DNA from: Cochlodiniinecator piscidefendens
GTDB lineage: Bacteria; Pseudomonadota; Alphaproteobacteria; Rhodobacterales; Rhodobacteraceae
Reading direction: 5' to 3'
NCBI RefSeq assembly: GCF_011326755.1
Contig: NZ_JAAOIE010000009.1
Coordinates: 33,758 to 97,757 of the forward strand
DNA: 64,000 bases
In this document: positions 26,460 through 35,014 of the stretch, piece after piece
How positions within the stretch are numbered: position 1 is the stretch's first letter
Layout of the letters: each line of letters begins with the position of its first letter
Notes under the pieces: generated by a model
Databases searched by the model: none
Told to the model about the DNA's origin: nothing
What the model saw: the letters and a program-made list of their open reading frames with translations, nothing else
Position numbers and translations under genes: made by a program

Positions 26460-28105
26460 GCGATCTTTCCCCCGCCCGCCTTCAAGTGATGTGGAACCGC
26501 CTGTTGGCGGTGGTCGAAGAACAAGGTCAGACGCTGATCCGCGCGGCGTTTTCGCCGATCGTGCGCGAATGTGGTGATATTTCCGCCGGTATTTTTGACG
26601 CCCAAGGCCGCATGTTGGCCCAAGCCGTCACCGGCACCCCCGGTCACATCAACACCATGGCCGAAGCGGTACTAACCCTGCGCGAACGCTTTCCTGTGCA
26701 GAATATGAAACCGGGCGATATTTACATGACCAATGATCCTTGGCTTGCCTCGGGTCACCTCAATGATTTTCTGCTGATGATGCCTGCTTTTAAAAACGGC
26801 AAAGTTGTTGGCTTTACCTCTTGCACCTCGCATTTGGTGGATTTGGGCGGTCTGGGCATGGGCCCCGAAGGGTCTGACATCTATGACGAAGGCCTGCTGA
26901 TCCCGCCTTGTAAGATGGTGGATCAAGGGGAGTTGAACAGCCTTTTGATGGACATTGTGCGCGCCAATTCCCGCGAACCCATCGCGAATGAGGGCGACAT
27001 TTACGCGCTGATCGCCTGTTGTGAGGCGGGTGTCACACGTCTGCTAGGCATGATGGATGAATTCGCCCTAGATGATTTAGAGGCACTTGCAACCTACATC
27101 ATCGACACGTCGCGCAAGGGTACGCTTGATGCCATCGCAGAGCTGCCCGAAGGCACCTACAAGAATATGCTGCGCATGGATGGCTACGAAAACGAACTGG
27201 AACTGCATGCGACCCTGACCGTCAGCAAAGATCAGCTGTTGGTGGATTTTGACGGCACGTCTGGCTGTTCACGCAAAGGCATCAACGTGCCGCTGAACTA
27301 CGCGACGGCCTATACCGTCTTTGCGATGCGCTGCATTGTGGGGCCAGATATTCCCAACAACGCAGGCTCATTAGAGCCGTTCAAAGTGACGGGGCCAAAG
27401 GGATGCATCCTAAACGCCCAACGCCCCGTGCCCGTTGCGATGCGCCACACATTGGGGCAGGTGACACCGGATCTTGTTCTTGGGTGTTTGCATCAGGCCG
27501 TGCCTGACCTTGTCCCGGCAGAGGGGGCATCGTGTATGTTTGACCTTCCGATGCGCCACGCCCCAGAAGTGGCGCGCGATGGTGGGCAGGAATTTGCGAT
27601 TGAGCCAGTCCACAATGGCGGTACCGGTGCACGGCCGCACGCAGACGGGTTATCCGCCACGGCCTATCCTTCAGGGGTTTATGGCTCCCAAGTGGAAATC
27701 ACGGAATCCGTTGCCCCCGTCATCATGTGGCGGCGCGAGCTGCGCCCAGACAGCGGCGGAGCCGGGCAATACCGTGGTGGGTTAGGACAACGGATTGAAA
27801 TGAGCGCGGCCAATGATGCCCCCTTCATCGTGTTTCTATCGGTTGAACGCCTGAAATTCCCCGCGTTGGGGCGTATGGGCGGGCAACCCGGCGCACCCGG
27901 CCGCATCCGCATTAGAGGCCGCGAAAATGACATTCCGGGCAAAGGCGAATTGCGTGTCGAAGGGGATGATTACCTGATCTTTGAAACCCCTGGCGGTGGT
28001 GGGTTTGGCGCGCCCAACCTGCGTGATCCAGAGGCCTTAAATTCGGATCTAAAGCGCGGATTAGTAACTGATATAGGCGCCAAAGCATACGAGGAAAACG
28101 CATGA
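26456..28105 (+). CDS. hyuB: hydantoinase B family protein (HyuB-like)
   Basis: Partner subunit of 549 residues (PF02538). Typical are LQVMWNRLLAVVEEQGQTLI (about 9-28), FSPIVRECGDISAGIFD (about 33), the metal-binding-type NDPWLASGHLNDF (about 86-98), and the Gly-rich C terminus FETPGGGGFGAP (about 502). Forms a complex with HyuA. Overlaps both neighbours by 4 bases, so HyuA, HyuB and the aminotransferase are one translational unit. Confidence 0.9.
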   Translation: MSDLSPARLQVMWNRLLAVVEEQGQTLIRAAFSPIVRECGDISAGIFDAQGRMLAQAVTGTPGHINTMAEAVLTLRERFPVQNMKPGDIYMTNDPWLASGHLNDFLLMMPAFKNGKVVGFTSCTSHLVDLGGLGMGPEGSDIYDEGLLIPPCKMVDQGELNSLLMDIVRANSREPIANEGDIYALIACCEAGVTRLLGMMDEFALDDLEALATYIIDTSRKGTLDAIAELPEGTYKNMLRMDGYENELELHATLTVSKDQLLVDFDGTSGCSRKGINVPLNYATAYTVFAMRCIVGPDIPNNAGSLEPFKVTGPKGCILNAQRPVPVAMRHTLGQVTPDLVLGCLHQAVPDLVPAEGASCMFDLPMRHAPEVARDGGQEFAIEPVHNGGTGARPHADGLSATAYPSGVYGSQVEITESVAPVIMWRRELRPDSGGAGQYRGGLGQRIEMSAANDAPFIVFLSVERLKFPALGRMGGQPGAPGRIRIRGRENDIPGKGELRVEGDDYLIFETPGGGGFGAPNLRDPEALNSDLKRGLVTDIGAKAYEENA

Positions 28106-29169
28106 TCAAACCTGTTTCTCACGTTGGGGCGATGGCCGCTTATGCTTTGGCAGACCTCGGCGGGCCAGACACGATTTCACTGGCCCAAAACGAAAGCGCC
28201 TTTCCCGCCAGTCCGGCCGCTATTGCGGCAGGTCGTGCGGTGATGGATCAGCTGCCGCTGTATCCTGATCCAGAATGGCCTGAATTACGTGCCGCGATTG
28301 CAGATGTTCACGCCCTAGACCCCGCGCGCATTCTGTGTGGTGCAGGATCAATGGAACTGATCGGCTGTCTAATCCGCGCCTATGCCGGGCCGGGGGATCA
28401 TGTGCTGGGCACGGATTACGGATACGCTTTTGTGTCCTCCGCCAGCGCGCAGGTACGGGCTGATTACGTCAAAGCCCGCGAAGTGGACCTGACCGTTTCG
28501 ATTGACGACATCCTGTCGGCCGTCACCGCAAAAACCAAAATTGTGTTCCTGTGTAATCCGGGCAATCCGACAGGCACTGTCATCCCAAATGCAGACATCC
28601 TGCGCTTGCGTGAAACCCTGCCGGAAAACGTGCTTTTGGTGGTTGATCAGGCCTATGCAGAGTTTGCAGATGAAGCCCATGACCCGGCTGAGGTTTTCGC
28701 GCTGGTCGAACGCGGCGACACCGTTGTTATGCGCACGCTGTCCAAAGCTTATGGATTGGCCGGTGCACGTGTCGGGTGGGGATATTTCCCAACCGCAATC
28801 GGGGGTGAGGTGCGCAAGCTTTTGAACCCGAATAATATCTCGATACCGGCCCAAGCCATCGCCACCGCCGCGATGCACGATCAATCCCATATGCGCGATG
28901 TGGTCCGCCAAACCGCAGGTATTCGCGATGCGTTTATTCAACAGGTACGCGCAGCACGTGTTGATACGCCAGACAGCCACACCAACTTTGTTTTGATGCG
29001 GTTCAGGGATGTGGACACCGCGCAAAAGATTGACGCGGCTTTGCGCAAAAATGGGCTGATGATGCGGGGCATGGGGGGCTACAACCTGCCCGATTGCCTA
29101 CGCGCAACCATATGTTCCGCCCCCATCATGGACCGCGCCGCCGCCATTATCAAAGAGGCCCTGACATGA
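28102..29169 (+). CDS. class I/II aminotransferase, histidinol-phosphate aminotransferase-like
   Basis: PLP enzyme of 355 residues. LAQNESAFPASP (about 27-38), GAGSMELIGCLIRAY (about 75-89), the substrate/cofactor Asn in CNPGNPTGTV (about 152-161), the Asp-Tyr in VVDQAYAEF (about 176), the Schiff-base lysine in TLSKAYGLAGARVGW (about 214-228). HisC-like proteins of this type in catabolic operons are usually general amino-acid aminotransferases, so I do not call it hisC. Coupled to HyuB and to the following racemase-family gene (ATGA overlaps). Confidence 0.85.
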   Translation: MIKPVSHVGAMAAYALADLGGPDTISLAQNESAFPASPAAIAAGRAVMDQLPLYPDPEWPELRAAIADVHALDPARILCGAGSMELIGCLIRAYAGPGDHVLGTDYGYAFVSSASAQVRADYVKAREVDLTVSIDDILSAVTAKTKIVFLCNPGNPTGTVIPNADILRLRETLPENVLLVVDQAYAEFADEAHDPAEVFALVERGDTVVMRTLSKAYGLAGARVGWGYFPTAIGGEVRKLLNPNNISIPAQAIATAAMHDQSHMRDVVRQTAGIRDAFIQQVRAARVDTPDSHTNFVLMRFRDVDTAQKIDAALRKNGLMMRGMGGYNLPDCLRATICSAPIMDRAAAIIKEALT

Positions 29170-29906
29170 CCCCAGAAACCCGTACACGTGCCAAAATCGG
29201 GGTGCTTGTCCCCTTTACCAACACCAATCTAGAACCGGATATGGAGCTGCTGCGCCCGCCCAATTGTACAGTGCATTTTCAACGCATGGGGGGCTATGAC
29301 GTTGATGAAATTCCCGGTTCTGATCAAATGGCGGGGCTGGGTGCCTCTGATATCAGCGGTGATCTTTATCTGCTGTCAGGTGTGCGCCCCGACGTGATTT
29401 TATACGGCTGCACCTCAGCCACGTTGACCCACGGGCCAGAGTTTGACGCAGAGCTTGCAATAAAAATCAAAGCGGGGTCGGGGGCGGTTTCACTAACCGC
29501 TGCGGGATCGCTTATTCATGCGATCAAAACGCTTGGCGCGGCCAAGGTTGGGTTTGCGTCGCCCTATTTGGGGGAAATCAATGTGCAGGCGATGGATTTT
29601 CTGCGCATCAATGGCATTGAAACCGTCAATTGCGCGGATATTGGTCGGCCATTGGGCAACTACGGCCAAGGCGAACTGACCCCGGATGAGGTCTATGCGC
29701 TTGCGCTGCAAGCCGATCATCCAGAAGCCGAAGCCATCGTTTTATCCTGCACGGATATGCGGTCGGTTGAAGTGATTGAGCGTCTGGAAAACACATTGGG
29801 CAAACCTGTCGTGACCTCTAACCAAGCGATGATGTTTAGCCTGATGCAGGCCCTTTCCATTGCGCGCCACGACCGGGCACCGGGGCAATTGTTCGATCAC
29901 CTTTAG
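29166..29906 (+). CDS. maleate isomerase / arylmalonate decarboxylase-like Asp/Glu racemase superfamily protein
   Basis: Protein of 246 residues with the two-cysteine racemase fold: first Cys in LYGCTSATLTHG (about 79-90), second in VLSCTDMRS (about 191-199). The lead IGVLVPFTNTNLEPD is closest to maleate cis-trans isomerase or AMDase. The frame is open from 29094, but the ATG at 29166 overlaps the aminotransferase stop as ATGA. Members isomerise, racemise or decarboxylate alpha-substituted dicarboxylates without cofactors. With an aminotransferase and hydantoinase it may handle an amino- or keto-diacid; inference only. Confidence 0.82.
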   Translation: MTPETRTRAKIGVLVPFTNTNLEPDMELLRPPNCTVHFQRMGGYDVDEIPGSDQMAGLGASDISGDLYLLSGVRPDVILYGCTSATLTHGPEFDAELAIKIKAGSGAVSLTAAGSLIHAIKTLGAAKVGFASPYLGEINVQAMDFLRINGIETVNCADIGRPLGNYGQGELTPDEVYALALQADHPEAEAIVLSCTDMRSVEVIERLENTLGKPVVTSNQAMMFSLMQALSIARHDRAPGQLFDHL

Positions 29907-29912
29907 GGGCGA

Positions 29913-30671
29913 ATGATGCGGGTAATGACCTACAATATCCTGTGCGGCGGCCACCCCATGCCCGGTGGACCGTCACGCCTTGAGGCCATTTTAGAGGTCA
30001 TTCAATACGGCAGCCCGGATATTCTCGCCCTTCAGGAGGCGAATGGTTTCGATGACCCTGCCGTTGCCGCGCAGATCTCAAAAACGCTTGGATTGCCATA
30101 TTATGCCGTGACCCAAGCCCCGCCATTTGACGATGGGAAGCGCTACAATGTCGTGACGTTTTCGCGGTATCCGATCCGCAATATTCATCGCTTCAAAGGG
30201 CAGGCGTTTGAAACCGGTGCACTGTCACTAGATGCCGACAGCCCACTTGGCCCAATCTCAATTTGCAACGTGCATCTTCATTCCACTGATGAGGCACGGC
30301 GTTTGGCAGAAATAAAAACCGTCCTATCCTATCAAGACAGCTGTGGTCCGCAGATCATTTTAGGGGATTTTAACGCCCTCAGCTGTTTTGACCCCTACAC
30401 AGATGACGAAAGCGAATTTGGCCTGCAATTCGACACCATTGATGAGATGAACACCCGTTTCATTGATCTGCACCACGCCAGCCGGGGCGGTGTTTGCTGG
30501 ACACATCCCAGCCGCCTGCCAGCCGATCACAGCCGTCGTTTAAATCGTCGAATTGACTACGTTTTTGCCAGCCCAGCTGTGGCGTCTCATGCCGGTGATG
30601 TCCAAGCCATCACATCCGATCGCGCGCATTGCGCGTCAGATCATTTTCCCCTGATCGTTGATTTTATTTAA
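29913..30671 (+). CDS. endonuclease/exonuclease/phosphatase family protein
   Basis: Metal-dependent phosphodiesterase/phosphatase fold, 252 residues. MTYNILCGG (about 5-13), LALQEANGFDDP (Glu metal ligand at about 43), ILGDFNALS (about 149-157) and the C-terminal SDHFPLIVDF (His about 244) are the classical EEP motifs. No signal peptide. It starts 7 bases after the racemase-family gene, so it belongs to the hyu operon, where a phosphatase or phosphodiesterase role is unexpected. Its stop overlaps that of the convergent tautomerase-like gene by 4 bases. Substrate unknown. Confidence 0.82.
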   Translation: MMRVMTYNILCGGHPMPGGPSRLEAILEVIQYGSPDILALQEANGFDDPAVAAQISKTLGLPYYAVTQAPPFDDGKRYNVVTFSRYPIRNIHRFKGQAFETGALSLDADSPLGPISICNVHLHSTDEARRLAEIKTVLSYQDSCGPQIILGDFNALSCFDPYTDDESEFGLQFDTIDEMNTRFIDLHHASRGGVCWTHPSRLPADHSRRLNRRIDYVFASPAVASHAGDVQAITSDRAHCASDHFPLIVDFI

Positions 30672-31000
30672 CCCTCAATCACATGGGAATTGGTGATATA
30701 TCCCGCCCCGGAATAGCGAACATCCAGCGAGAAAAAGCAGGGCTTAGGAATATGGGTTTTGATTTCACGTTCAAGGTCGGCGATCACCGCATCTGTAAAT
30801 GCCTGATCACGGTGCGGTTTGGTCAACATGGCAATTTCCACCAAACAATGGGAATGATGGTAAATTGCGGTAGGGTAGGCGCGCCCTTTGCATTCGCCTG
30901 ACCCCGCATCATGTTGCTGCAGGACCCGTTCAATCGCGACCAGAACGGGTCCTGCATCCAATCCTAAATCATCCGAATATTTTAGCTCTGCATGTGGCAT
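30668..31000 (-). CDS. small tautomerase-like protein, resembles 5-carboxymethyl-2-hydroxymuconate isomerase
   Basis: Protein of 110 residues beginning MPHAELKYSDDL, which matches the MPHxxxxYS start of CHMI-type tautomerases, whose Pro2 becomes the catalytic N terminus. The rest (HCLVEIAMLTKPHRDQAFTD near 55-75, then LEREIKTHIPKPCFFSLDV) is compatible with the beta-alpha-beta fold but is diverged and about 15 residues shorter than E. coli HpcD. I see no homoprotocatechuate genes, so the classical role is unlikely. It is the last gene of the MmgE, dehydrogenase, MttB operon, 3 bases after mttB. Confidence 0.6.
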   Translation of the reverse strand: MPHAELKYSDDLGLDAGPVLVAIERVLQQHDAGSGECKGRAYPTAIYHHSHCLVEIAMLTKPHRDQAFTDAVIADLEREIKTHIPKPCFFSLDVRYSGAGYITNSHVIEG

Positions 31001-31003
31001 GTT

Positions 31004-32542
31004 TTATGGCTCTCCCATACCGATCTCTTCTCGGCGTTTGGCCATATAGGCGTGCAGTTCTTCCTTGATTGCAACATCCATTTCGGGTTCTTCGTAATCC
31101 TTCAACGCCTGCTGCCAAAGGGCGGTTGCGCGCTCAAGCGCATCCTTGGCGCCGGCGGCTTCCCAATTTTCGTAGTTCTGCCAATCCGACAACATCGGTT
31201 TATAAAACGCGGTTTCATAGCGCGCCATGGTGTGTTCCGCGCCAAAGAAATGCCCACCAGTTGGCACTGACTTGATCGCATCAAGACCCAGTTCATCGGT
31301 GTCGAACTTCATCGGTTTCAGGAATTCGATCATATTTTGAATAATCTCAACATCCATGATGAATTTTTCATAAGAGGCAGTCAAACCACCCTCAAGCCAA
31401 CCTGCCGCGTGGTAGACGATATTTGCCCCACCCAAAACAGCGCCCCACGTGGACATCATCGTTTCATAAGCGGCCTGCAAATCCACCGCATTAGACGCAT
31501 TGGTGTTTGAGGTCCGATAGGGAATGCCATAGCGCCGCGCCAATTGACCACCGACGATATTAGCCTTTGCGTTTTCAGGTGTACCAAAGGCAGGCGCACC
31601 TGAGCGCATATCCACGTTAGAGGTAAATGACCCATACATCACCGGCGCGCCTGGGTTCACCAGCTGCGTCAACACCACACCAAACAGCGCTTCGGCGTTT
31701 TGCTGGGCCAAGGCCGCAGGCAACGTCACCGGCGTCATCGCCCCCATCAGGGTAAAGGGTGTCACCGTCACCGGCTGACCGTGTTCGGCCATCGCGATCA
31801 AACCATCGCCCATCGCGTCATCAAACAGACGCGGGGAATTCACCGAAATGATCGTGATCACGCCGGGGTCTTTGGCCATCTCTTCGACCGAAATTCCGCG
31901 AGTGATCGCCATCATATTGATGCCATCCATCGCGCGGCCACGGCCAATTGCAGTGCAGTGAAACGACAGATCGCTATAGGTCAGATTGGCCGCATAGGTA
32001 TCCAAATGCCGCGAATTGGCGGGCATTTCAATCGGGGCCATCACCTGATTGCCGATCAGATTAATCGCGTTGAAATGGTGCGCCAATTTGATGAAGTTAC
32101 AGTAATCGGTGTAGTTGCCCTGGCGACGGCCATTGATCCGGTCGTGCACATTGGGCGGACCCGCCACCAGACCAAAAGTCATGTTATTGCCGCCCATGGT
32201 GATCCGTTTTTTCGGATTACGCGCGGTCAGGGTAAATTCGGACGGGACCGTTTTCAGGGCCTCATTTACGATGCTTTCATCCATCCGGATGGTTTGCGTA
32301 TCGCGATCAACAATGGCGCCGGCCTGTTCAAACAGATCCATCACATTGTCACCCATCACGCGGATGCCGGCCTCTGACAAAATCCGCATGGATGTATCAT
32401 GCAACTTTTGCATTTGATCGGGATTGAGCAGTTCAAATTTAGGGTAGGTGTTTTGCACCTGCTGCCAAGGAAGTTGGTCAATCCCTGCGCCAGAACGTGA
32501 TGATTTTCCGCGACGACCGCCTGCTCTTTTTTCGCGTGCCAT
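31004..32542 (-). CDS. trimethylamine methyltransferase family protein (MttB superfamily, non-pyrrolysine)
   Basis: Cytoplasmic TIM-barrel protein of 512 residues. The whole frame reads through without an internal UAG, so this is the pyrrolysine-free branch, whose characterised members (for example MtgB) demethylate glycine betaine or other quaternary amines onto a corrinoid protein. N terminus is basic (KRAGGRRGKSSRSG), followed by the family segment FELLNPDQMQKLHDTSMRIL (about 36-55) and later PVMYGSFTSNVDMRSGAP and TGGHFFGAEHTMARYETAFY. No corrinoid protein gene is present in the window. It starts 2 bases after the hydroxyacid dehydrogenase ends. Substrate is unknown. Confidence 0.88.
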   Translation of the reverse strand: MAREKRAGGRRGKSSRSGAGIDQLPWQQVQNTYPKFELLNPDQMQKLHDTSMRILSEAGIRVMGDNVMDLFEQAGAIVDRDTQTIRMDESIVNEALKTVPSEFTLTARNPKKRITMGGNNMTFGLVAGPPNVHDRINGRRQGNYTDYCNFIKLAHHFNAINLIGNQVMAPIEMPANSRHLDTYAANLTYSDLSFHCTAIGRGRAMDGINMMAITRGISVEEMAKDPGVITIISVNSPRLFDDAMGDGLIAMAEHGQPVTVTPFTLMGAMTPVTLPAALAQQNAEALFGVVLTQLVNPGAPVMYGSFTSNVDMRSGAPAFGTPENAKANIVGGQLARRYGIPYRTSNTNASNAVDLQAAYETMMSTWGAVLGGANIVYHAAGWLEGGLTASYEKFIMDVEIIQNMIEFLKPMKFDTDELGLDAIKSVPTGGHFFGAEHTMARYETAFYKPMLSDWQNYENWEAAGAKDALERATALWQQALKDYEEPEMDVAIKEELHAYMAKRREEIGMGEP

Positions 32543-32544
32543 GG

Positions 32545-33513
32545 TTAGTATCCCCGATCTGGATTGACGATATTTGTCAGGGGCTCACCCTGACGATACC
32601 GCATTAGGTTTTGTGAAAACATCTCAACTGATTTTAGATCCCAGCCTTCATAGACGGACGAACAATGCGGTGTGACAATCACGTTATCAAAACCCCAAAG
32701 CGCGTGATCCTGCGGCAGAGGTTCAACCGTGAACACATCAAGGGCTGCGCCACGAATACGGCCCTCATTCAACGCGCTGATCAGCGGGACTTCATCAATC
32801 ACACCGCCGCGCGACACATCAATGATCACCGCCTCGGGCTTCATTGCGTCAAACGCATCAGCCCCCACGATACCCCGCGTGCTGTCCAGCAGGGGCACAC
32901 AGGTCACGATAAAATCGGCGCGCTCCCATAGGTCGGGCAGGGCGTCCATGCCGTGGACCTCATCCACATTGTCAGTGTCCTTGGGCCGGGCACGCACGCC
33001 AATGGTGTTTAGACCCATAGCTTTGCTGCGCGCAGCGACCGCCAGCCCGGTTTGACCTACACCGATAATCAGAACCGTTTTGCCGTCAATCGGCTCAACC
33101 TTGGCCGATGTCCAATCCCGACGGGTTTGGGCTGCACGAAACTGCGGTAAACCCAGCGAAAAGTGAAACATCGCGCCAAGCGCATATTGCGCCATCATAT
33201 CCGCCGCAACACCCGCCGCATTGGTGATCGTGATGTCATCCACATTCCACGGGTTCATATGATCTGTGCCCGATCCACCAATCGACACCCATTTAACAGA
33301 TGGCGCATCAATTAGGGCCTGACGCGGAAAATTTGGGGTGCCCGCAAAGCGCACGGAATATACGACTTCAGCCCCGGTTTCAGTCACAAGGTCGGGCAGG
33401 GCGGCGTAGCTGTCGCAGGTGTGAATATCCAAATCACCATGCGCGCGCGCCAATACGGCACGGGACGGTTCCGGGTTATCTGTATGCAGGATTACAACGG
33501 GGGATTTCATCAT
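32545..33513 (-). CDS. D-isomer specific 2-hydroxyacid dehydrogenase
   Basis: NAD(P)-dependent dehydrogenase of about 322 residues. IIGVGQTGLAVAARSKAMG (about 142-160) is the Rossmann motif; catalytic Arg lies in VSRGGVIDE (about 225), Glu in DVFTVEPLP (about 254) and His in VTPHCSS (about 278). The frame extends 7 codons further upstream, but the ATG at 33513 follows TAAGGAACAG, a good SD, and clears the MmgE stop. In its operon it would reduce or oxidise a 2-oxo/2-hydroxy acid. Confidence 0.88.
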   Translation of the reverse strand: MMKSPVVILHTDNPEPSRAVLARAHGDLDIHTCDSYAALPDLVTETGAEVVYSVRFAGTPNFPRQALIDAPSVKWVSIGGSGTDHMNPWNVDDITITNAAGVAADMMAQYALGAMFHFSLGLPQFRAAQTRRDWTSAKVEPIDGKTVLIIGVGQTGLAVAARSKAMGLNTIGVRARPKDTDNVDEVHGMDALPDLWERADFIVTCVPLLDSTRGIVGADAFDAMKPEAVIIDVSRGGVIDEVPLISALNEGRIRGAALDVFTVEPLPQDHALWGFDNVIVTPHCSSVYEGWDLKSVEMFSQNLMRYRQGEPLTNIVNPDRGY

Positions 33514-33520
33514 CTGTTCC

Positions 33521-34867
33521 TTATGGGGCGTCAAAGATCAGCGCCGCGAGGTCTGAGAATTTGCTGTCTGGGTGTTCCAACCCCAACACTGCATCCCGGA
33601 TCGCCGCTGCGCGGGTTTCGCCCAATGAAGGTGTGGCAAATTCCATGAACTTTGCAATCACCTCTTCATCCGTCAGCGGGGCTTCGGGGCCGCCGCGCGC
33701 ATGGGTATCACCGGAGTCGAGCACTGTTCCATCGTTCAACGTGATCTGCACATCGGCCCAACGCCCAAGCGGGAAGCGCGATGAATGCCCTTCGGTTTCC
33801 GTCACTGTTATGCGGTTTAGAATGTTTTCAACCAGTGGGTCGCTCAGGCCATCACCCGAAATATGTTCAAGCCCGATGCGCCCATAAGCCACCTGTGTTG
33901 CCACGGCAAACGGCAATGCGTATTGCGCCTTTGACGTGCTGTCAGGCATTGTTGGGAACAGGCAGGCGGCCTCATGAAAACTGTTCACCTGAATATGTTT
34001 GATGTCGGTGTGGGTCAGGCCATGTTCGATCATCAGCGCCCGCGTTGCATCAATCGAAGCATGGGCCCAGCGACAAATCGGATAGGGTTTGACGTATTGT
34101 AATTCCATCTGCCAGAACGACCCCAGATCGTCCCAATGTTTGGCAACGCGGTCTTCTTCAATCGTGATCGCAGGCGCGCCGGTAAATCCCTTTTGCGCCA
34201 GAACGCAGGACGACACACCCACCATAGCCCCCCAGCCTGACCCATCATGCAACATGGTTGGCGTTGCGATTTCCCGCATCATTTGGCTGCGTGGGCCGTG
34301 GTATTCTGCGATGCCCATTGCCTCGCGCATGTGATCGGCAGACATGCCGCGCATCCGCGCGATCATCGCCACCACACCAAGCGCGTTCCACGCCCCAGAT
34401 GTATGATAATCAGACACAGTATCATGCAATGAAATACCCGCACGCCCCGCGACCTCATACCCAACGGTCACCGTGGCCAAGGCTTCGGGGCCGGAAAAAT
34501 CTGGGATTGTTTCGGCAATCGCGGCCAAGGTTGGCACAACAACAACACCGATATGCCCTTTGGTTGGATTATAGCCATCATGGCCGTCCAGATTGTCGGT
34601 CTGCGTGGCGGACGCATAGGCAGACCCGGCCACGCTGACCTTGCGGCCATCAAACATCATACGCGCGGTGTTTGCCGCATCGCTAGACCCATACAGCGCC
34701 ACCGCCGTTTCGCGGGCAATCACCCCAGCGTCCATCGGGCCAGCGCCAATCACAATCCCAAGGGTATCAAGCAACATCAACGCCGCATAGTGGCGGGTCT
34801 TTTCGGGGAAATCCTCTGCCGGTTTGTGCAGCGTGAATTCAACGAGGTTTTCAAATGTCGTTCCCAT
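33521..34867 (-). CDS. MmgE/PrpD family protein
   Basis: Protein of 448 residues of the 2-methylcitrate dehydratase / iminodisuccinate epimerase / aconitate decarboxylase superfamily. HYAALMLLDTLGIVIGAG (about 26-43) is the usual N-terminal helix, ASATQTDNLDGHDGYNPTKGHIG (parts about 80-102) the active-site loop with the His-rich GH signature, and YPICRWAHASIDA (about 255) another conserved block. No prpC or prpB is nearby, so methylcitrate metabolism is unlikely. First gene of the minus-strand operon, divergent from a LysR gene. Exact reaction unknown. Confidence 0.87.
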   Translation of the reverse strand: MGTTFENLVEFTLHKPAEDFPEKTRHYAALMLLDTLGIVIGAGPMDAGVIARETAVALYGSSDAANTARMMFDGRKVSVAGSAYASATQTDNLDGHDGYNPTKGHIGVVVVPTLAAIAETIPDFSGPEALATVTVGYEVAGRAGISLHDTVSDYHTSGAWNALGVVAMIARMRGMSADHMREAMGIAEYHGPRSQMMREIATPTMLHDGSGWGAMVGVSSCVLAQKGFTGAPAITIEEDRVAKHWDDLGSFWQMELQYVKPYPICRWAHASIDATRALMIEHGLTHTDIKHIQVNSFHEAACLFPTMPDSTSKAQYALPFAVATQVAYGRIGLEHISGDGLSDPLVENILNRITVTETEGHSSRFPLGRWADVQITLNDGTVLDSGDTHARGGPEAPLTDEEVIAKFMEFATPSLGETRAAAIRDAVLGLEHPDSKFSDLAALIFDAP

Positions 34868-35014
34868 GGGCGCATGATCCTATGCAACTGTTTCTTGCGC
34901 CATATGAAACACCTGTTAGGGTTCACTTTACCAGCCCCATGATGCGCGATATTTAAGGGGGCATTGGGCCATAAATATTTGCGCATTTGGTCTGCACCGG
35001 CAAAGGGATCACGC
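34868..35014. promoter_or_regulatory. divergent promoter region between mmgE-type operon and LysR gene
   Basis: A 147-base gap expected to hold both promoters and the LysR binding sites. A partial symmetry GCATGATCCTATGC is visible at about 34872-34885 near the mmgE start. No unique T-N11-A box could be chosen by eye. Confidence 0.35.

Noticed and set aside
28369..29025. Minus-strand frame of 218 codons within the aminotransferase gene
   Set aside because: Shadow of a well-supported aminotransferase; no motif and no SD.
31700..32377. Plus-strand frame of 225 codons, His-rich
   Set aside because: Antisense to the MttB-family gene, low-complexity composition and no family match.
33521..34867. 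prpD of the methylcitrate cycle
   Set aside because: No prpC, prpB or acnD partner; the operon holds MttB and a hydroxyacid dehydrogenase instead.
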